A DNA stretch of 64,000 nucleotides from Paenibacillus baekrokdamisoli (GTDB lineage: Bacteria; Bacillota; Bacilli; Paenibacillales; Paenibacillaceae): assembly GCF_003945345.1 (NCBI RefSeq), contig NZ_AP019308.1:6638001-6702000 (forward strand), given 5' to 3'. Below the pieces are notes generated by a model, which saw nothing but the letters and a program-made list of their open reading frames with translations, was not told the DNA's origin and made no database searches. Of the stretch, positions 19,493 through 28,359 are shown in pieces (position 1 is the first letter of the stretch; every line of letters starts with the position of its first letter). Both the position numbers and the translations under genes were made by a program.

Positions 19493-20929
19493 ATGCACAA
19501 AAGATTGAGAACTAGTGGAAAATGGCTCAGCATCTTGATGGTCATTGCAATGCTGGTCATTACGGCAGCATGCGGTAAGGGGAATGATCCAAAAAGCAGT
19601 ACGGAAGGCGAGTCGGGAACCCCGCAGAAAACAAACAATGCGGCAGGAAGTACGACGGAAGAGAACGTGGCCAACAATGAACCAGTAGAAATAACAGTTT
19701 GGGATAAAACGAAGCCGGACGATATATTAAAGCCGGTTTATGATGAAATCTTCGCTGAATTCGACGCGAAATATCCCAATATTAAAGTGAAACACGAGGT
19801 TCAGCCGACAGGGACGAACGACCGAGAAGTGTTCGTTACTTCGATGGCTGGTGGGAACGGACCGGATGCATACGCCGCAGCCTATTTCCCAATCATCGGC
19901 GACTGGGTCAAACAGGGCTTTGCCCTAGATCTGACATCGCAATGGCAGTCTTACGCCGATAAGGATCAGTATCTTCCTACGGCAATGGCAGCAGGTACGA
20001 TTGACGGCAAAGTATACGGCATTCCGAACAATATGTATACGATGGGGCTCATGTACAACAAGAAATTGTTTAAAGCAGCGGGATTGGACCCTGATAAAGC
20101 ACCTGCAAACTGGGATGAATTCGTCGATTACGCAAAAAAATTGACGGATCCAGGCAAAAACCAATACGGCTATGCATTACTTGGCATGGACTGGGCCGAT
20201 TGGTGGTTCGAATATTATGTATGGCAAGCGGGTGGAGACCTGACAACTAAAAATGCAGACGGTACGGTAACATTGGACTTTAGTAAACAACCGACTGTAA
20301 CCGCGCTGCAATTTTATAAAGATTTGAAGTGGAAATATAAAGCCGTACAGAAAAATATCGTTCAAGATATCGGGGATAACCAGAAAGACTTCTTCCTTGG
20401 ACGCGTTGGAATGATTTTGTCTGCATCTGACTGGTTTATGGGTGCGGTACAAGGGGGAATGGACTTAAACGAGGTCGGTTTTTCACCGTTCCCAGTTGGT
20501 CCTTCAGGTAAAGCTCCTTCGCAAACCGGCGGATCATACTGGATTATTAATCCTACTGTGCCTAAGGAAAGACAGGATGCGGCTTTTACTTATGTAGCGT
20601 TCAGAAATTCTAAAGAGTCGACAGAAAAAATGTTGAAATTCCAATCTGACAATGGAGTATTGCCGAATTTGCTTTCCGTCCGCAAAGATGTGGATGCATC
20701 ACAATTTTCGAAAAATGTCCCGGCTGATCTAGTGACCAGCGTTGTCAAAACAGCGGAAAACGTGCAGCTTGAATACTTCTTGAAAGAACGCCTTGGCAGC
20801 TATGTCGTGAAGGCGATACAAAAAGTATTGATTGATGAGAAAGCCGATCCGCTAACTGAATTGAAGGCGGCTGAGGTATTGGCACAAAGGGAAGTCGTCG
20901 ATCCATACAACAAGGAAATTAAAAAATAA
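19493..20929 (+). CDS. CUT1 sugar ABC transporter, substrate-binding lipoprotein
   Basis: 478 residues. The signal peptide ends in a lipobox (ITAAC, lipidated Cys27), followed by a Ser/Thr/Asn-rich tether. The body is a SBP_bac_1-type two-lobed protein with EITVWD near the first strand and GGSYWIINP in the second lobe. It would sit on the outer face of the membrane and deliver a di- or oligosaccharide to the permeases at 21030 and 21962. AAGGAGGAAAAGG precedes the ATG. No ATPase gene is nearby; in CUT1 systems of Bacillota a shared MsmX-type ATPase usually serves, which is inference here. Confidence 0.93.
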   Translation: MHKRLRTSGKWLSILMVIAMLVITAACGKGNDPKSSTEGESGTPQKTNNAAGSTTEENVANNEPVEITVWDKTKPDDILKPVYDEIFAEFDAKYPNIKVKHEVQPTGTNDREVFVTSMAGGNGPDAYAAAYFPIIGDWVKQGFALDLTSQWQSYADKDQYLPTAMAAGTIDGKVYGIPNNMYTMGLMYNKKLFKAAGLDPDKAPANWDEFVDYAKKLTDPGKNQYGYALLGMDWADWWFEYYVWQAGGDLTTKNADGTVTLDFSKQPTVTALQFYKDLKWKYKAVQKNIVQDIGDNQKDFFLGRVGMILSASDWFMGAVQGGMDLNEVGFSPFPVGPSGKAPSQTGGSYWIINPTVPKERQDAAFTYVAFRNSKESTEKMLKFQSDNGVLPNLLSVRKDVDASQFSKNVPADLVTSVVKTAENVQLEYFLKERLGSYVVKAIQKVLIDEKADPLTELKAAEVLAQREVVDPYNKEIKK

Positions 20930-20948
20930 AGAGTAGTAGTCGAATAGG

Positions 20949-21010
20949 TTCCTCAGGATTTGCGACGGGCAGGCAACCCATGCTGTTTAAAGCAGTTCCT
21001 GAGGAATTTT
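20949..21010 (+). terminator. intercistronic hairpin between binding protein and permease genes
   Basis: Exact 10-bp inverted repeat TTCCTCAGGA (20949-20958) and TCCTGAGGAA (20997-21006) with a 38-nt loop, followed by TTTT. The placement suggests partial termination or mRNA protection that makes the binding protein more abundant than the permeases. Confidence 0.6.
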
Positions 21011-21029
21011 AATAACGGAGGTCATCTAT

Positions 21030-21938
21030 CTGGACATACCGATACAATCAAACGTACCGCTGCGGCCGACACCTCGTCGCCGAAAAATTCGCTGGATAGC
21101 TATTCTTTTTTTAACGCCTGCTGTTGTTTCGTTTCTGATATTTAAATACATTCCGCTGTTGCAAGCGGTGTACATGAGCTTTTTTGATTACAATCTGATG
21201 GATCCGCCCGGTCGTTTTGTTGGGCTCGGCAACTATTTATTATTGTATCAATCATCGGACTTCTGGACCGCGTTTGGAAATACCCTTATTTTCGGTGCGC
21301 TTTTTGTCGGATTAACGTTTTGGGTTCCGATCGTTCAAGCCCTTTTCCTGAATGAAATTCATCGAAGCAATGCAGTGTTCCGGTTTCTTTATTTGCTTCC
21401 TGCGGCCGTTCCGAGTGTGGCGGGTTTCGTGCTTTGGAAGTGGATGTACAACCCCGATTATGGACTGCTCAATGAGTGGCTGAACTGGATCGGTCTTGGT
21501 CCATATAACTGGTTAAGTGATCCGTCAATTGCCAAATTAGCAATTGTAATCCCGAGCATGCTGGGAGGCGGGATCAACGTGCTCATCTACTATTCTGCCA
21601 TGCGGAGCATACCCGAAGAAGTTATTGAGGCAGCCAAAATTGATGGAGCGAATCCATGGCAGCGAATCCTCAAAATTATTTTCCCAGGGCTTCGATTTAT
21701 TATCGGCATTCAGTTCATAGCGTTCTTAGCAGGGGTGTTCCTTACATTCGAACCGATGTACATTATGACGGGTGGCGGACCGGTGAACAGCACGCGTGTG
21801 CTTACGATGCTCGTTTATGAATATGCGTTCAAATCGTATCGATTTGGTTTGGCGGGTGCAATTTCGTTAATTATGTTTCTGCTCATTGCGGTGATCACGT
21901 TAGTTCAGCTTCGGTTATCGAAAGACCAGACCGAATAG
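21030..21938 (+). CDS. CUT1 sugar ABC transporter permease (MalF-like), probable CTG start
   Basis: 302 residues if translation starts at CTG 21030. The open frame upstream of the first conventional starts encodes a normal permease N-terminus: a basic stretch (PTPRRRKIRW) and the first transmembrane helix. Starting at TTG 21159 would delete that helix. AACGGAGGT at 21014-21022 lies 7 nt before the CTG, and no ATG, GTG or TTG occurs in frame between them. The EAA loop (EAAKIDGAN, about residues 205-213) that contacts the ATPase is present. Six transmembrane segments are apparent. It pairs with the permease at 21962. Confidence 0.88.
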   Translation: MDIPIQSNVPLRPTPRRRKIRWIAILFLTPAVVSFLIFKYIPLLQAVYMSFFDYNLMDPPGRFVGLGNYLLLYQSSDFWTAFGNTLIFGALFVGLTFWVPIVQALFLNEIHRSNAVFRFLYLLPAAVPSVAGFVLWKWMYNPDYGLLNEWLNWIGLGPYNWLSDPSIAKLAIVIPSMLGGGINVLIYYSAMRSIPEEVIEAAKIDGANPWQRILKIIFPGLRFIIGIQFIAFLAGVFLTFEPMYIMTGGGPVNSTRVLTMLVYEYAFKSYRFGLAGAISLIMFLLIAVITLVQLRLSKDQTE

Positions 21939-21961
21939 AGGAGGAAAGGAGAAGCAGCAGC

Positions 21962-23299
21962 ATGAAATCCAACCGAATTCGAGAAAAAGGCGCGGTCAGC
22001 TTAAAGGTAACAGCTTATATCATTACGATCGTATTTATAGCTGTAAGTTTGATTCCGCTAGCTTGGATGCTCAGTTCGTCTCTTAAAGATGGGAAGTCCA
22101 TCTATTCACTTCCCCCGAAATGGATTCCTTCTATTCCACAAACCGTTTCCATTATGATCGACTACAGCGGTAATACTGCAGGCGATGATAAGTCGTTTTA
22201 TGAGCTAGAAGCTGCCAAAGCGACTTGGTTTACATGGAGAAAGTTTCAAAATGAAGCGATCGGCGAAATGCACATTATCGGTACGAAGGATGGAAAGAAA
22301 ATATTCGAGGCGACAACGCCTTCTTATCTGTTTACAGCCGGGAAGCCAAAGGTTGTACCTGCTCAGGTATTTACCGATGAGATGATGAAGTTGAAGCTTC
22401 AGACCATACGCGATAGCCGATATACCAAATACACCGAGTATGCAGGTGGTGTTTCCTTGGATAAGGCGGAAGAACAGATCGTACGGGAAGGTTCTGTATC
22501 CGAACTATCGACGGGAAATCAAATGACTCAAATTGCTGGATTCCTAAAGGAGTCCACATTTATGAAAGGTTCGCTCCAGGCGATCAAGCAAACGGACAAC
22601 TGGGCGCGATTATTCGACAATTACAGAGTGATTTGGAAGACAAGGGGAGGCGACTCTGGAGTCGGTTTGCTTACTTATATCGGCAACAGCTTATTCGTTA
22701 CAACCGCTACGATTTTGCTCCATATTATGATCGGCGGCATGGCCTCTTATGCTCTTTCCAGACTTGTTAGTAAGAAGTGGGGAATCGTTTTAACAATGTT
22801 TTTTGTTGCCACCATCATGATTCCCGAAATTGCTGTTTTGGTGCCGTTGTATTTGACGATTGTCAAGCTAGGGCTGGTGGATACGCTTTGGGGCATTATT
22901 TTACCGCATTCCGCATGGGGAATTATTATCTTTTTATTCAAAGGATTTTTCGATCAGCTGCCGGGGGAACTGCTGCAGGCTGCCCGTATTGATGGATCTT
23001 CGGAATATCGCATTTATTTTACGATGATTATTCCATTGTCATTGCCGATTTTCACCACCGTTAGCGTGATGTCGTTCATGGGTACATGGAATGAGTTTTT
23101 GTGGCCGCTTGTCGTGGCGCGCAAAGAAGAGGTTTGGACGCTTACAGTTGCACTAAACGATTTTACGAATAATCAGGCAATGGGTCCCCAGATCGTGATG
23201 TCGACATTGATGATCGCAACGATTCCGTTGCTTATCGTTTTCGCCAGCTGCCAGAAGCTTATCGAGCGTGGGGTAGCGTGGACAGGGGTTAAAGGCTAG
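21962..23299 (+). CDS. CUT1 sugar ABC transporter permease (MalG-like) with large insert
   Basis: 445 residues, whereas MalG-type permeases are usually about 275-300. The first transmembrane helix (about 15-37) is followed by the conserved SLPPKWIP region. About 150 extra residues (roughly 60-210) then precede the region where the normal family resumes (NWARLFDNYRVIW). The insert is hydrophilic and mixed alpha/beta and would face the outside. Five further transmembrane segments and the EAA loop (QAARIDGSSEYRIYF region) follow. GAGGAAAGGAG lies upstream of the ATG. The extra domain may contact the large binding protein or substrate; that is inference. Confidence 0.9.
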   Translation: MKSNRIREKGAVSLKVTAYIITIVFIAVSLIPLAWMLSSSLKDGKSIYSLPPKWIPSIPQTVSIMIDYSGNTAGDDKSFYELEAAKATWFTWRKFQNEAIGEMHIIGTKDGKKIFEATTPSYLFTAGKPKVVPAQVFTDEMMKLKLQTIRDSRYTKYTEYAGGVSLDKAEEQIVREGSVSELSTGNQMTQIAGFLKESTFMKGSLQAIKQTDNWARLFDNYRVIWKTRGGDSGVGLLTYIGNSLFVTTATILLHIMIGGMASYALSRLVSKKWGIVLTMFFVATIMIPEIAVLVPLYLTIVKLGLVDTLWGIILPHSAWGIIIFLFKGFFDQLPGELLQAARIDGSSEYRIYFTMIIPLSLPIFTTVSVMSFMGTWNEFLWPLVVARKEEVWTLTVALNDFTNNQAMGPQIVMSTLMIATIPLLIVFASCQKLIERGVAWTGVKG

Positions 23300-23318
23300 A
23301 TCGAAGGAGAGAGAACGA

Positions 23319-24377
23319 ATGAAGAAGCTAAAGGTTGCGGTTATTGGAGCAGGGTCGATATCAGATGAACATTTAAAATCGTATCAAAATCATCCGGATG
23401 TTGAAATTTATGCGGTATGTGATCTAAACGAGGAACGCGCTAAACGCAAAGGTGCGCAATACGGAGCTTCTAAGATATATGTCAGTTATCAAGAGCTGCT
23501 GGCGGATAAGGAAATTGATGCAGTTAGTGTTTGTACATGGAATCTATCTCACGCTGAAATCAGCATAGCTGCGCTCGACGCTGGAAAGCATGTGCTTGTG
23601 GAAAAGCCTCTTTGCAAAACAGTTGAGCAAGCATTGCTTATGCAAGATGCAGTGAAGCGAAGCGGCAAATTGCTGCAGGTCGGTTTTGTCCGTCGGTATG
23701 ATGCTAATGTGCAAATGCTGCGTTCCTTTAGTGAAAAGGGTGATTTTGGTGAGATCTATTATGCCAAGGCTTCCTCGATACGTCGATTAGGCAATCCAGG
23801 CGGATGGTTTGCGGATGTTGAACGCTCAGGTGGCGGACCTCTGATTGATATAGGTGTACACATGATTGACCTTTGTTGGTATATGATGGGCAGACCTAAG
23901 GTGAAATCGGTAAGCGGCAACACCTACCGCAAGCTTGGTAATCGTGCACATATTCAGAATCTTTCTTACTATAAGGCAGCAGATTGGGACCCCAACTTAA
24001 ATACGGTTGAAGATCTGGCAAACGCATTGATTCGTTTTGAGAATGGTGCTTCCTTGTTTGTTGATGTTAGCTTCTCCCTACACATCAAAGAGGATGAAGG
24101 ATCCGTGAAATTGTATGGGGATAAAGGCGGCTATGTCATTGATCCTTCGATTAGCATAACAACGGAAAACCATAACACGATTGTAAGTATAGTGCCTCAA
24201 GTCGATCATCAAGGCTTTCACGGCGATTCTGCCTTTCAGAATGAAATCAACCATTTTGTAAGCTGTGTCCAAACGGGACGACAGCCTTTAAGTCCAGTTG
24301 AAGATGGAGTGGAAATGATGAAAATCCTCTGTGGTATTTATGAGTCTGCTGCTATGGGTAAAGAGGTTTATTTATAA
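23319..24377 (+). CDS. Gfo/Idh/MocA family NAD(P)-dependent dehydrogenase
   Basis: 352 residues. The Rossmann fold at the N-terminus shows GAGSISDEH. VEKPLCKT is the hallmark EKP segment with its catalytic-site lysine, and a C-terminal alpha/beta substrate domain follows, with GVHMIDL supplying the usual His/Asp pair. Enzymes of this family oxidise or reduce sugars, inositols or glycosides with NAD(P). It begins 19 nt after the permease stop with GAAGGAGAG, so it belongs to the transporter operon and probably processes the imported sugar together with the isomerase at 24454. Confidence 0.92.
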   Translation: MKKLKVAVIGAGSISDEHLKSYQNHPDVEIYAVCDLNEERAKRKGAQYGASKIYVSYQELLADKEIDAVSVCTWNLSHAEISIAALDAGKHVLVEKPLCKTVEQALLMQDAVKRSGKLLQVGFVRRYDANVQMLRSFSEKGDFGEIYYAKASSIRRLGNPGGWFADVERSGGGPLIDIGVHMIDLCWYMMGRPKVKSVSGNTYRKLGNRAHIQNLSYYKAADWDPNLNTVEDLANALIRFENGASLFVDVSFSLHIKEDEGSVKLYGDKGGYVIDPSISITTENHNTIVSIVPQVDHQGFHGDSAFQNEINHFVSCVQTGRQPLSPVEDGVEMMKILCGIYESAAMGKEVYL

Positions 24378-24453
24378 AAATTCGGCATTAGCGCATTAAG
24401 CTTGTCACGGGCATGAGAATATTGATACTTCCATTCAAAAGGAGGCATAGTTT

Positions 24454-25335
24454 ATGATAATTGTTCCTAATAAGATTGGCGTGATTGTGGACAGCTTTCG
24501 AGTGGGTGTGCGAGAAGGCTTAGTAAAGGCAAAAGAAGTGGGTGCCGATGGGGTACAGATTTATGCGGGTTCAGGTGCATTTGGACCGGATAATCTTTCT
24601 CAAGCAGCTCGCAAAGAATGGAAATCATATATTGCATCTCTTGGGTTAGAGATTTCCGCATTAGTCGGCGATTTAGGTGGTCACGGCTTTCAGGATAAGC
24701 GAGCTAATGTAGAGAAAATCGCGAAGTCGAAGCAAATTTTAGATTTAGCCGTAGAGCTTGGTGTAAATGTAGTCACAACGCATATCGGTGTAGTGCCTGA
24801 GGATAAGAACGGTGAGATTTATGAAGCTATGCATACAGCTTGCGATGAGCTGAGTACTTATGCCAAAAGCATGAATGCCTATTTCGCCATTGAAACAGGA
24901 CCAGAGACTGCTATTACCTTAAAAGGCTTCCTCGATGGACTCAGCTCAAAAGGCGTTTCTGTTAATTTCGATCCCGCCAACATGGTCATGGTTACGGGTG
25001 ACGACCCTGCCCAAGGTGTGCATGCACTACGTGACTACATCGTTCATACACATGCTAAGGATGGGGTACGACTTCGTGAAGTTGATCCGCGTCAGGTATA
25101 TGGTTCACTTGGCTACAAGCCCCTCGATCATGAGACAATGGCGGAGGCTGCTGAGTCAGGCGATTCCTTTCGTGAGGTTCCCCTCGGTGAAGGCAGCGTA
25201 GATTGGGACGCATACTTGCAGGCATTGGTTGATATTGGCTATAAGGGATATTTAACCATTGAGCGTGAGGTGGGAACAAATCCCGAAGTGGATATTACGA
25301 AAGCGGTACAATTCTTGAAAAAATATAGAGGTTAA
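24454..25335 (+). CDS. sugar phosphate isomerase/epimerase (AP endonuclease family 2 fold)
   Basis: 293 residues. TIM-barrel protein with typical metal-site segments: TTHIGVVPED, AIETGPE, SVNFDPANM, VHTHAKDG and a C-terminal LTIERE. These match the xylose-isomerase-like family (COG1082), whose members isomerise, epimerise or dehydrate keto-sugars using a divalent metal. AAAGGAGG precedes the ATG. It lies 76 nt after the dehydrogenase and likely acts after it on the imported carbohydrate. The exact reaction is unknown. Confidence 0.9.
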   Translation: MIIVPNKIGVIVDSFRVGVREGLVKAKEVGADGVQIYAGSGAFGPDNLSQAARKEWKSYIASLGLEISALVGDLGGHGFQDKRANVEKIAKSKQILDLAVELGVNVVTTHIGVVPEDKNGEIYEAMHTACDELSTYAKSMNAYFAIETGPETAITLKGFLDGLSSKGVSVNFDPANMVMVTGDDPAQGVHALRDYIVHTHAKDGVRLREVDPRQVYGSLGYKPLDHETMAEAAESGDSFREVPLGEGSVDWDAYLQALVDIGYKGYLTIEREVGTNPEVDITKAVQFLKKYRG

Positions 25336-25385
25336 AGTGATTCGTACGAGAGCTTCTAGAAGAGGTCTATCTCGGCTTAAATATT

Positions 25386-25426
25386 GAATGAAGCTCATCC
25401 CAAGTAATCGGGGATGAGCTTCATTC
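25386..25426 (+). terminator. hairpin terminating the sugar operon
   Basis: Perfect 16-bp stem (GAATGAAGCTCATCCC and complement) with a 9-nt loop, 50 nt after the isomerase gene. No long T-run follows on the plus strand. Confidence 0.7.
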
Positions 25427-25428
25427 AG

Positions 25429-25448
25429 AAAAAGACCCCGAAGGGTCT
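25429..25448 (-). terminator. rho-independent terminator of the stalk-domain gene
   Basis: On the minus strand the stem AGACCC/GGGTCT with a TTCG tetraloop is followed by TTTTT. It abuts the stop codon of the minus-strand gene. Confidence 0.8.
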
Positions 25449-26206
25449 CATTTAAAGCTAAAGATTAACTCTTTGTATTCTTCATACCCAGCCCATGCTA
25501 CTTTTCTTTGTTTATCTATTATATCCCAAGCTAATGCGATCTCTGATGACTGTAATTTGTAATCAGCATCGTTTTTACTTTTGCTATATCTATCAATAGC
25601 AGCTAAAGCATTTTTGTAATGATCTAAGGCAAGCTTGTATTGGCTTGCTAATTGATCAAAATCAGAAGTGAGGTCATTTGAATCGAGATCTACATTAACA
25701 TCTTTTGAATCAGAAACCAATGTGTTATAGAGATTTTGATCGGTTACTAGGTCGCCTTTTGCACCGGATAAAAGGGTGTTTTCTCCGGTTCCTGAAACAG
25801 CATAATCCATCGCACTAGATACTGTACGATGTAAATATTGAAGATCAGACCCAAACTCATCCCATTTAACATAGATATCTGAAGCGCTTGTATACAATTG
25901 CAACCAACTTACAGGAATTTCACGTATAGCAGCTTCATCTAGTGATTTAGAGGGTGCAATATCTACAGTTTTATTTTTACCATCCCAAGTTGCTGTAATT
26001 CCAGCTTGTGATAATAGATACAAAGGCACCATCGTTCTGCCATTATAACTAATAGCTGGAACGTCTGTCACTTTCGTTTGCTTACCCCCGACAGTTAATC
26101 GAATAATATCATTACCTTTGTATGTACCCCACAAACTCGCTGCACTTACCACGCCAGATAGAGCGACTAATCCAGCTATTGTTAAACCAATGACCTTCTT
26201 CTTCAC
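25448..26206 (-). CDS. secreted stalk-domain (copper amine oxidase N-terminal-like) protein
   Basis: 252 residues. GTG at 26206 is chosen because GGGGAG lies 8 nt upstream and a good signal peptide follows directly (KKKVIGLTIAGLVALSG, ending near VVSAAS); the longer open frame adds a non-signal leader. Residues about 30-90 form a copper-amine-oxidase-N-type stalk domain (SYNGRTMVPLYLL, then TWDGKNKTVDI). The C-terminal ~150 residues are helical and I do not recognise them. Such domains are common in Paenibacillus surface proteins. It is transcribed towards the sugar operon from a monocistronic unit. Confidence 0.75.
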   Translation of the reverse strand: MKKKVIGLTIAGLVALSGVVSAASLWGTYKGNDIIRLTVGGKQTKVTDVPAISYNGRTMVPLYLLSQAGITATWDGKNKTVDIAPSKSLDEAAIREIPVSWLQLYTSASDIYVKWDEFGSDLQYLHRTVSSAMDYAVSGTGENTLLSGAKGDLVTDQNLYNTLVSDSKDVNVDLDSNDLTSDFDQLASQYKLALDHYKNALAAIDRYSKSKNDADYKLQSSEIALAWDIIDKQRKVAWAGYEEYKELIFSFK

Positions 26207-26341
26207 TTTAAACACTCCCCAATAGTATTGAATGCCTACCTGCCAATTATTACATAAATAATACTTATCTATCAATGTAATTAAATTCTAGAATATGCTA
26301 CTTTCTTAGTAGGGAGCATAGGGTCTACTAATCTATAAAAT

Positions 26342-26381
26342 CCAGGTGTCGTCGGAGATCCTCTGCTGGACGCCTTTTTTA
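26342..26381 (+). promoter_or_regulatory. possible leader hairpin or attenuator before the isomerase-like gene
   Basis: AGGTGTC and GACGCCT (one G-U pair) can form a stem followed by TTTTTT, upstream of the gene at 26490. CTGCTG inside the stem region can alternatively pair with CAGCAG just beyond the T-run, so two exclusive structures are possible. No known riboswitch is recognised. Confidence 0.3.
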
Positions 26382-26489
26382 GTATGCAGCAGGATTATGA
26401 GAGTTTTTAGCATGATTGATCCTTCAAACCTTCTTCATGCGCCTCTATACTTTAAGGAGGATGAAGATCCAAATGATAATCAGGCGACA

Positions 26490-27419
26490 ATGGAGGTTTT
26501 CGAGATCAATCAATCATGGCGAAGGATCCCTCAGGAGCAGCAGCAGAAATTTCAATCCGAAGGATATTCGGTTGTTAAAGATTCTCGTTTGGAGGTTCAG
26601 ATTTCGTGGTGGACAATGACTGGCTTAGGTACGGAAGGCCGGGAATGGAGTTTGGAAGAGCGGTTCGAACAAATTAGCAAAGCCGGATTTGATGGCATTA
26701 ATGGCTTTCTTCCAGCCCCAGAGGAAGCCGCACAGTGGAGGGAATTGCTGAAGCAATATCATTTATCGTTCAGTGTTAATGCGTATCCGACGAGCATCTC
26801 AGATATGGCACAGTTTCTCGAAAGGGTACAAACGTACGGGGATGTTCAATTCGTGAATGCTCAAGTTTTAACTCCTTTTCTTATCGACGGACCTGCAGAG
26901 CAGCTCATTCGGGGGATAACCAAATTGTCTTGGGAGACTGGGATTCCAATCTTCATCGAAACGCACCGAGGTACATTTACGCAGGATTTGTTAAGGACGG
27001 TAGCTTACGTTGAACATGTAGAGGATTTGCAGTTGACTATCGATTTCTCTCATTATGTTGTTGCTGGTGAAATGCATACGATAACGGATGAGGCAGAGCG
27101 TCTCTTGCAGAAGCTGCTAACCCGAACGTCATGCATTCATGCCCGGGTCTCTAACGGGGAACAAATCCAAGTGGATATAGGAGATGCAGGCCAACATCCC
27201 ATATTCGAGCATTACAAGCGCTGGTGGCATAGTGGCATGCGGAACTGGATGAAATCGGCAAGCCGAGATGCCATTTTTCCATTTGTATGTGAATTGGGGC
27301 CACCTTCCTATGCCATCACGATGAATGAATTTGACGGTCGGCACCAAGAAATCAGTGATAGATGGAAACAGTCCTTGTTATTTGCAAAAGTGGCTCGTGA
27401 GTTATGGCAGCAGCTGTAG
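26490..27419 (+). CDS. sugar phosphate isomerase/epimerase-like TIM-barrel protein
   Basis: 309 residues from ATG 26490. It resembles COG1082 barrels: AGFDGINGF near the first helix, PIFIETHRGTFT, LTIDFSHYVV (metal-site Asp and His) and a C-terminal PFVCELGPPSYAI with the last metal-binding Glu. The start is uncertain: the frame stays open to GTG 26346, ATG 26412 is another option, and the only strong Shine-Dalgarno (AAGGAGG at 26452-26458) faces ATGs in a different frame. It is transcribed alone and may act on the same sugars as the 24454 enzyme, but it is clearly a diverged paralogue. Confidence 0.78.
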   Translation: MEVFEINQSWRRIPQEQQQKFQSEGYSVVKDSRLEVQISWWTMTGLGTEGREWSLEERFEQISKAGFDGINGFLPAPEEAAQWRELLKQYHLSFSVNAYPTSISDMAQFLERVQTYGDVQFVNAQVLTPFLIDGPAEQLIRGITKLSWETGIPIFIETHRGTFTQDLLRTVAYVEHVEDLQLTIDFSHYVVAGEMHTITDEAERLLQKLLTRTSCIHARVSNGEQIQVDIGDAGQHPIFEHYKRWWHSGMRNWMKSASRDAIFPFVCELGPPSYAITMNEFDGRHQEISDRWKQSLLFAKVARELWQQL

Positions 27420-27460
27420 CGACATAAATAAGCCCTTATAATACGCGATGAGGCTCCCAG

Positions 27461-27506
27461 ACGGAACGCCCATGACTTGCCTTCTGGTGAGATGTGGGCG
27501 TTCCGT
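27461..27506 (+). terminator. hairpin after the isomerase-like gene
   Basis: A 12-bp perfect stem (ACGGAACGCCCA and complement) with a 22-nt loop, lacking a clear T-run. Confidence 0.5.
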
Positions 27507-27531
27507 TCAGGTATAGGGGACATCGTGAAAA

Positions 27532-27779
27532 TTATGCTGATTCCTCCCGATATAGATTCAACATTGGGGTAGTAAAAGAATCGAATTTCTCATTGTCGTC
27601 TAAGTCAATCCATGCAATTTCAACGTTTCTTCTTTTACTTCTCTGAGACAAGCCTGTTCTGGGGTTTCGTTCTCTTCAATGCCACCACCTGGGAAATTCC
27701 AAACGATATCCCCTCGTTGGACAAACTGCTTGACCATTAAGACACTATTACCTTGAACGATTATTCCTTGAGCAATCAT
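27532..27779 (-). pseudogene. decayed NUDIX hydrolase
   Basis: Reading the minus strand from ATG 27779 gives a NUDIX N-terminus with a complete NUDIX box (GGGIEEN, then REVKEET). It stops at 27600 after 59 residues. A second frame just after it continues with a plausible NUDIX C-terminus (AWIDLDDNEKF to the stop at 27532). The gene therefore has a frameshift plus an internal deletion and is too short for a working enzyme of about 140-150 residues. Confidence 0.75.
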
Positions 27780-28084
27780 TGGTCGACCTCCCGTTGAAGC
27801 GGTAGCTTTCCCCGCGTATAGTCTCCCAGCCTATGGAATCCAATACCATGTAAGGTTTAGGATCAGTTACATGAAATCCGAAAGATGAAGGTGTAAGCAT
27901 CGATAATCTCCTAGTCTATTTAGCCAGATCGTTAGATAAATAGAGGTTAACATCCGAAGGAGAGATACGCCAGCACATTCATTTCGAAATAAGAAAAGGT
28001 CAATAAAACACGAATGATATTCAATATGTTCCGATTGTAGACCATGGACCGTCAAGCATGTCCACTGCTTCTTTCTAATAAGGG

Positions 28085-28249
28085 GCGCTTTATTTGGTCT
28101 ATGCAAAACCAGCCTTGGCGAACGGGATGCCTCCAGGTGTGATTATGATCGATGATAACTGGCATGAGCCTAACGGAACCTGGAATGTTAGATTCCCTAT
28201 TAAAGAAGCTCTTTTACAGGAAATCAGCTTCTTTGATAGGGGCATTTGA
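28085..28249 (+). pseudogene. fragment resembling a GH31 alpha-glycosidase core
   Basis: A short open stretch includes NGMPPGVIMIDDNW, then GTWNV. The PPGV-MIDDNW segment is characteristic of the beta-strand before the catalytic region in a GH31 subgroup. No start signal, no flanking GH31 sequence and a stop at 28247 mark it as a remnant. The assignment rests on one motif. Confidence 0.45.
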
Positions 28250-28325
28250 GTCGGTTTGTCTATTGGACGGGGTGTGTTTATCCGATTTTCTGGCTCGGTT
28301 GATGAATTCCCAGGCTTGCTGCTCG

Positions 28326-28355
28326 TTGACAGAAATATACAGCGTATGCTATTGT
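28326..28355 (+). promoter_or_regulatory. promoter of the tetR gene
   Basis: TTGACA at 28326-28331 and TATTGT at 28350-28355 with an 18-nt spacer. The palindromic operator begins 5 nt downstream, over the expected start point. Confidence 0.65.
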
Positions 28356-28359
28356 TTAA

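Noticed and set aside
20960..21145. 61-residue open frame between the binding protein and permease
   Set aside because: It overlaps the hairpin and the true permease N-terminus in another frame.
26416..26619. 67-residue frame with ATGs behind the strong AAGGAGG at 26452
   Set aside because: Basic, low-complexity product without family features, and fully overlapped by the isomerase-like frame; kept only as a note on start uncertainty.
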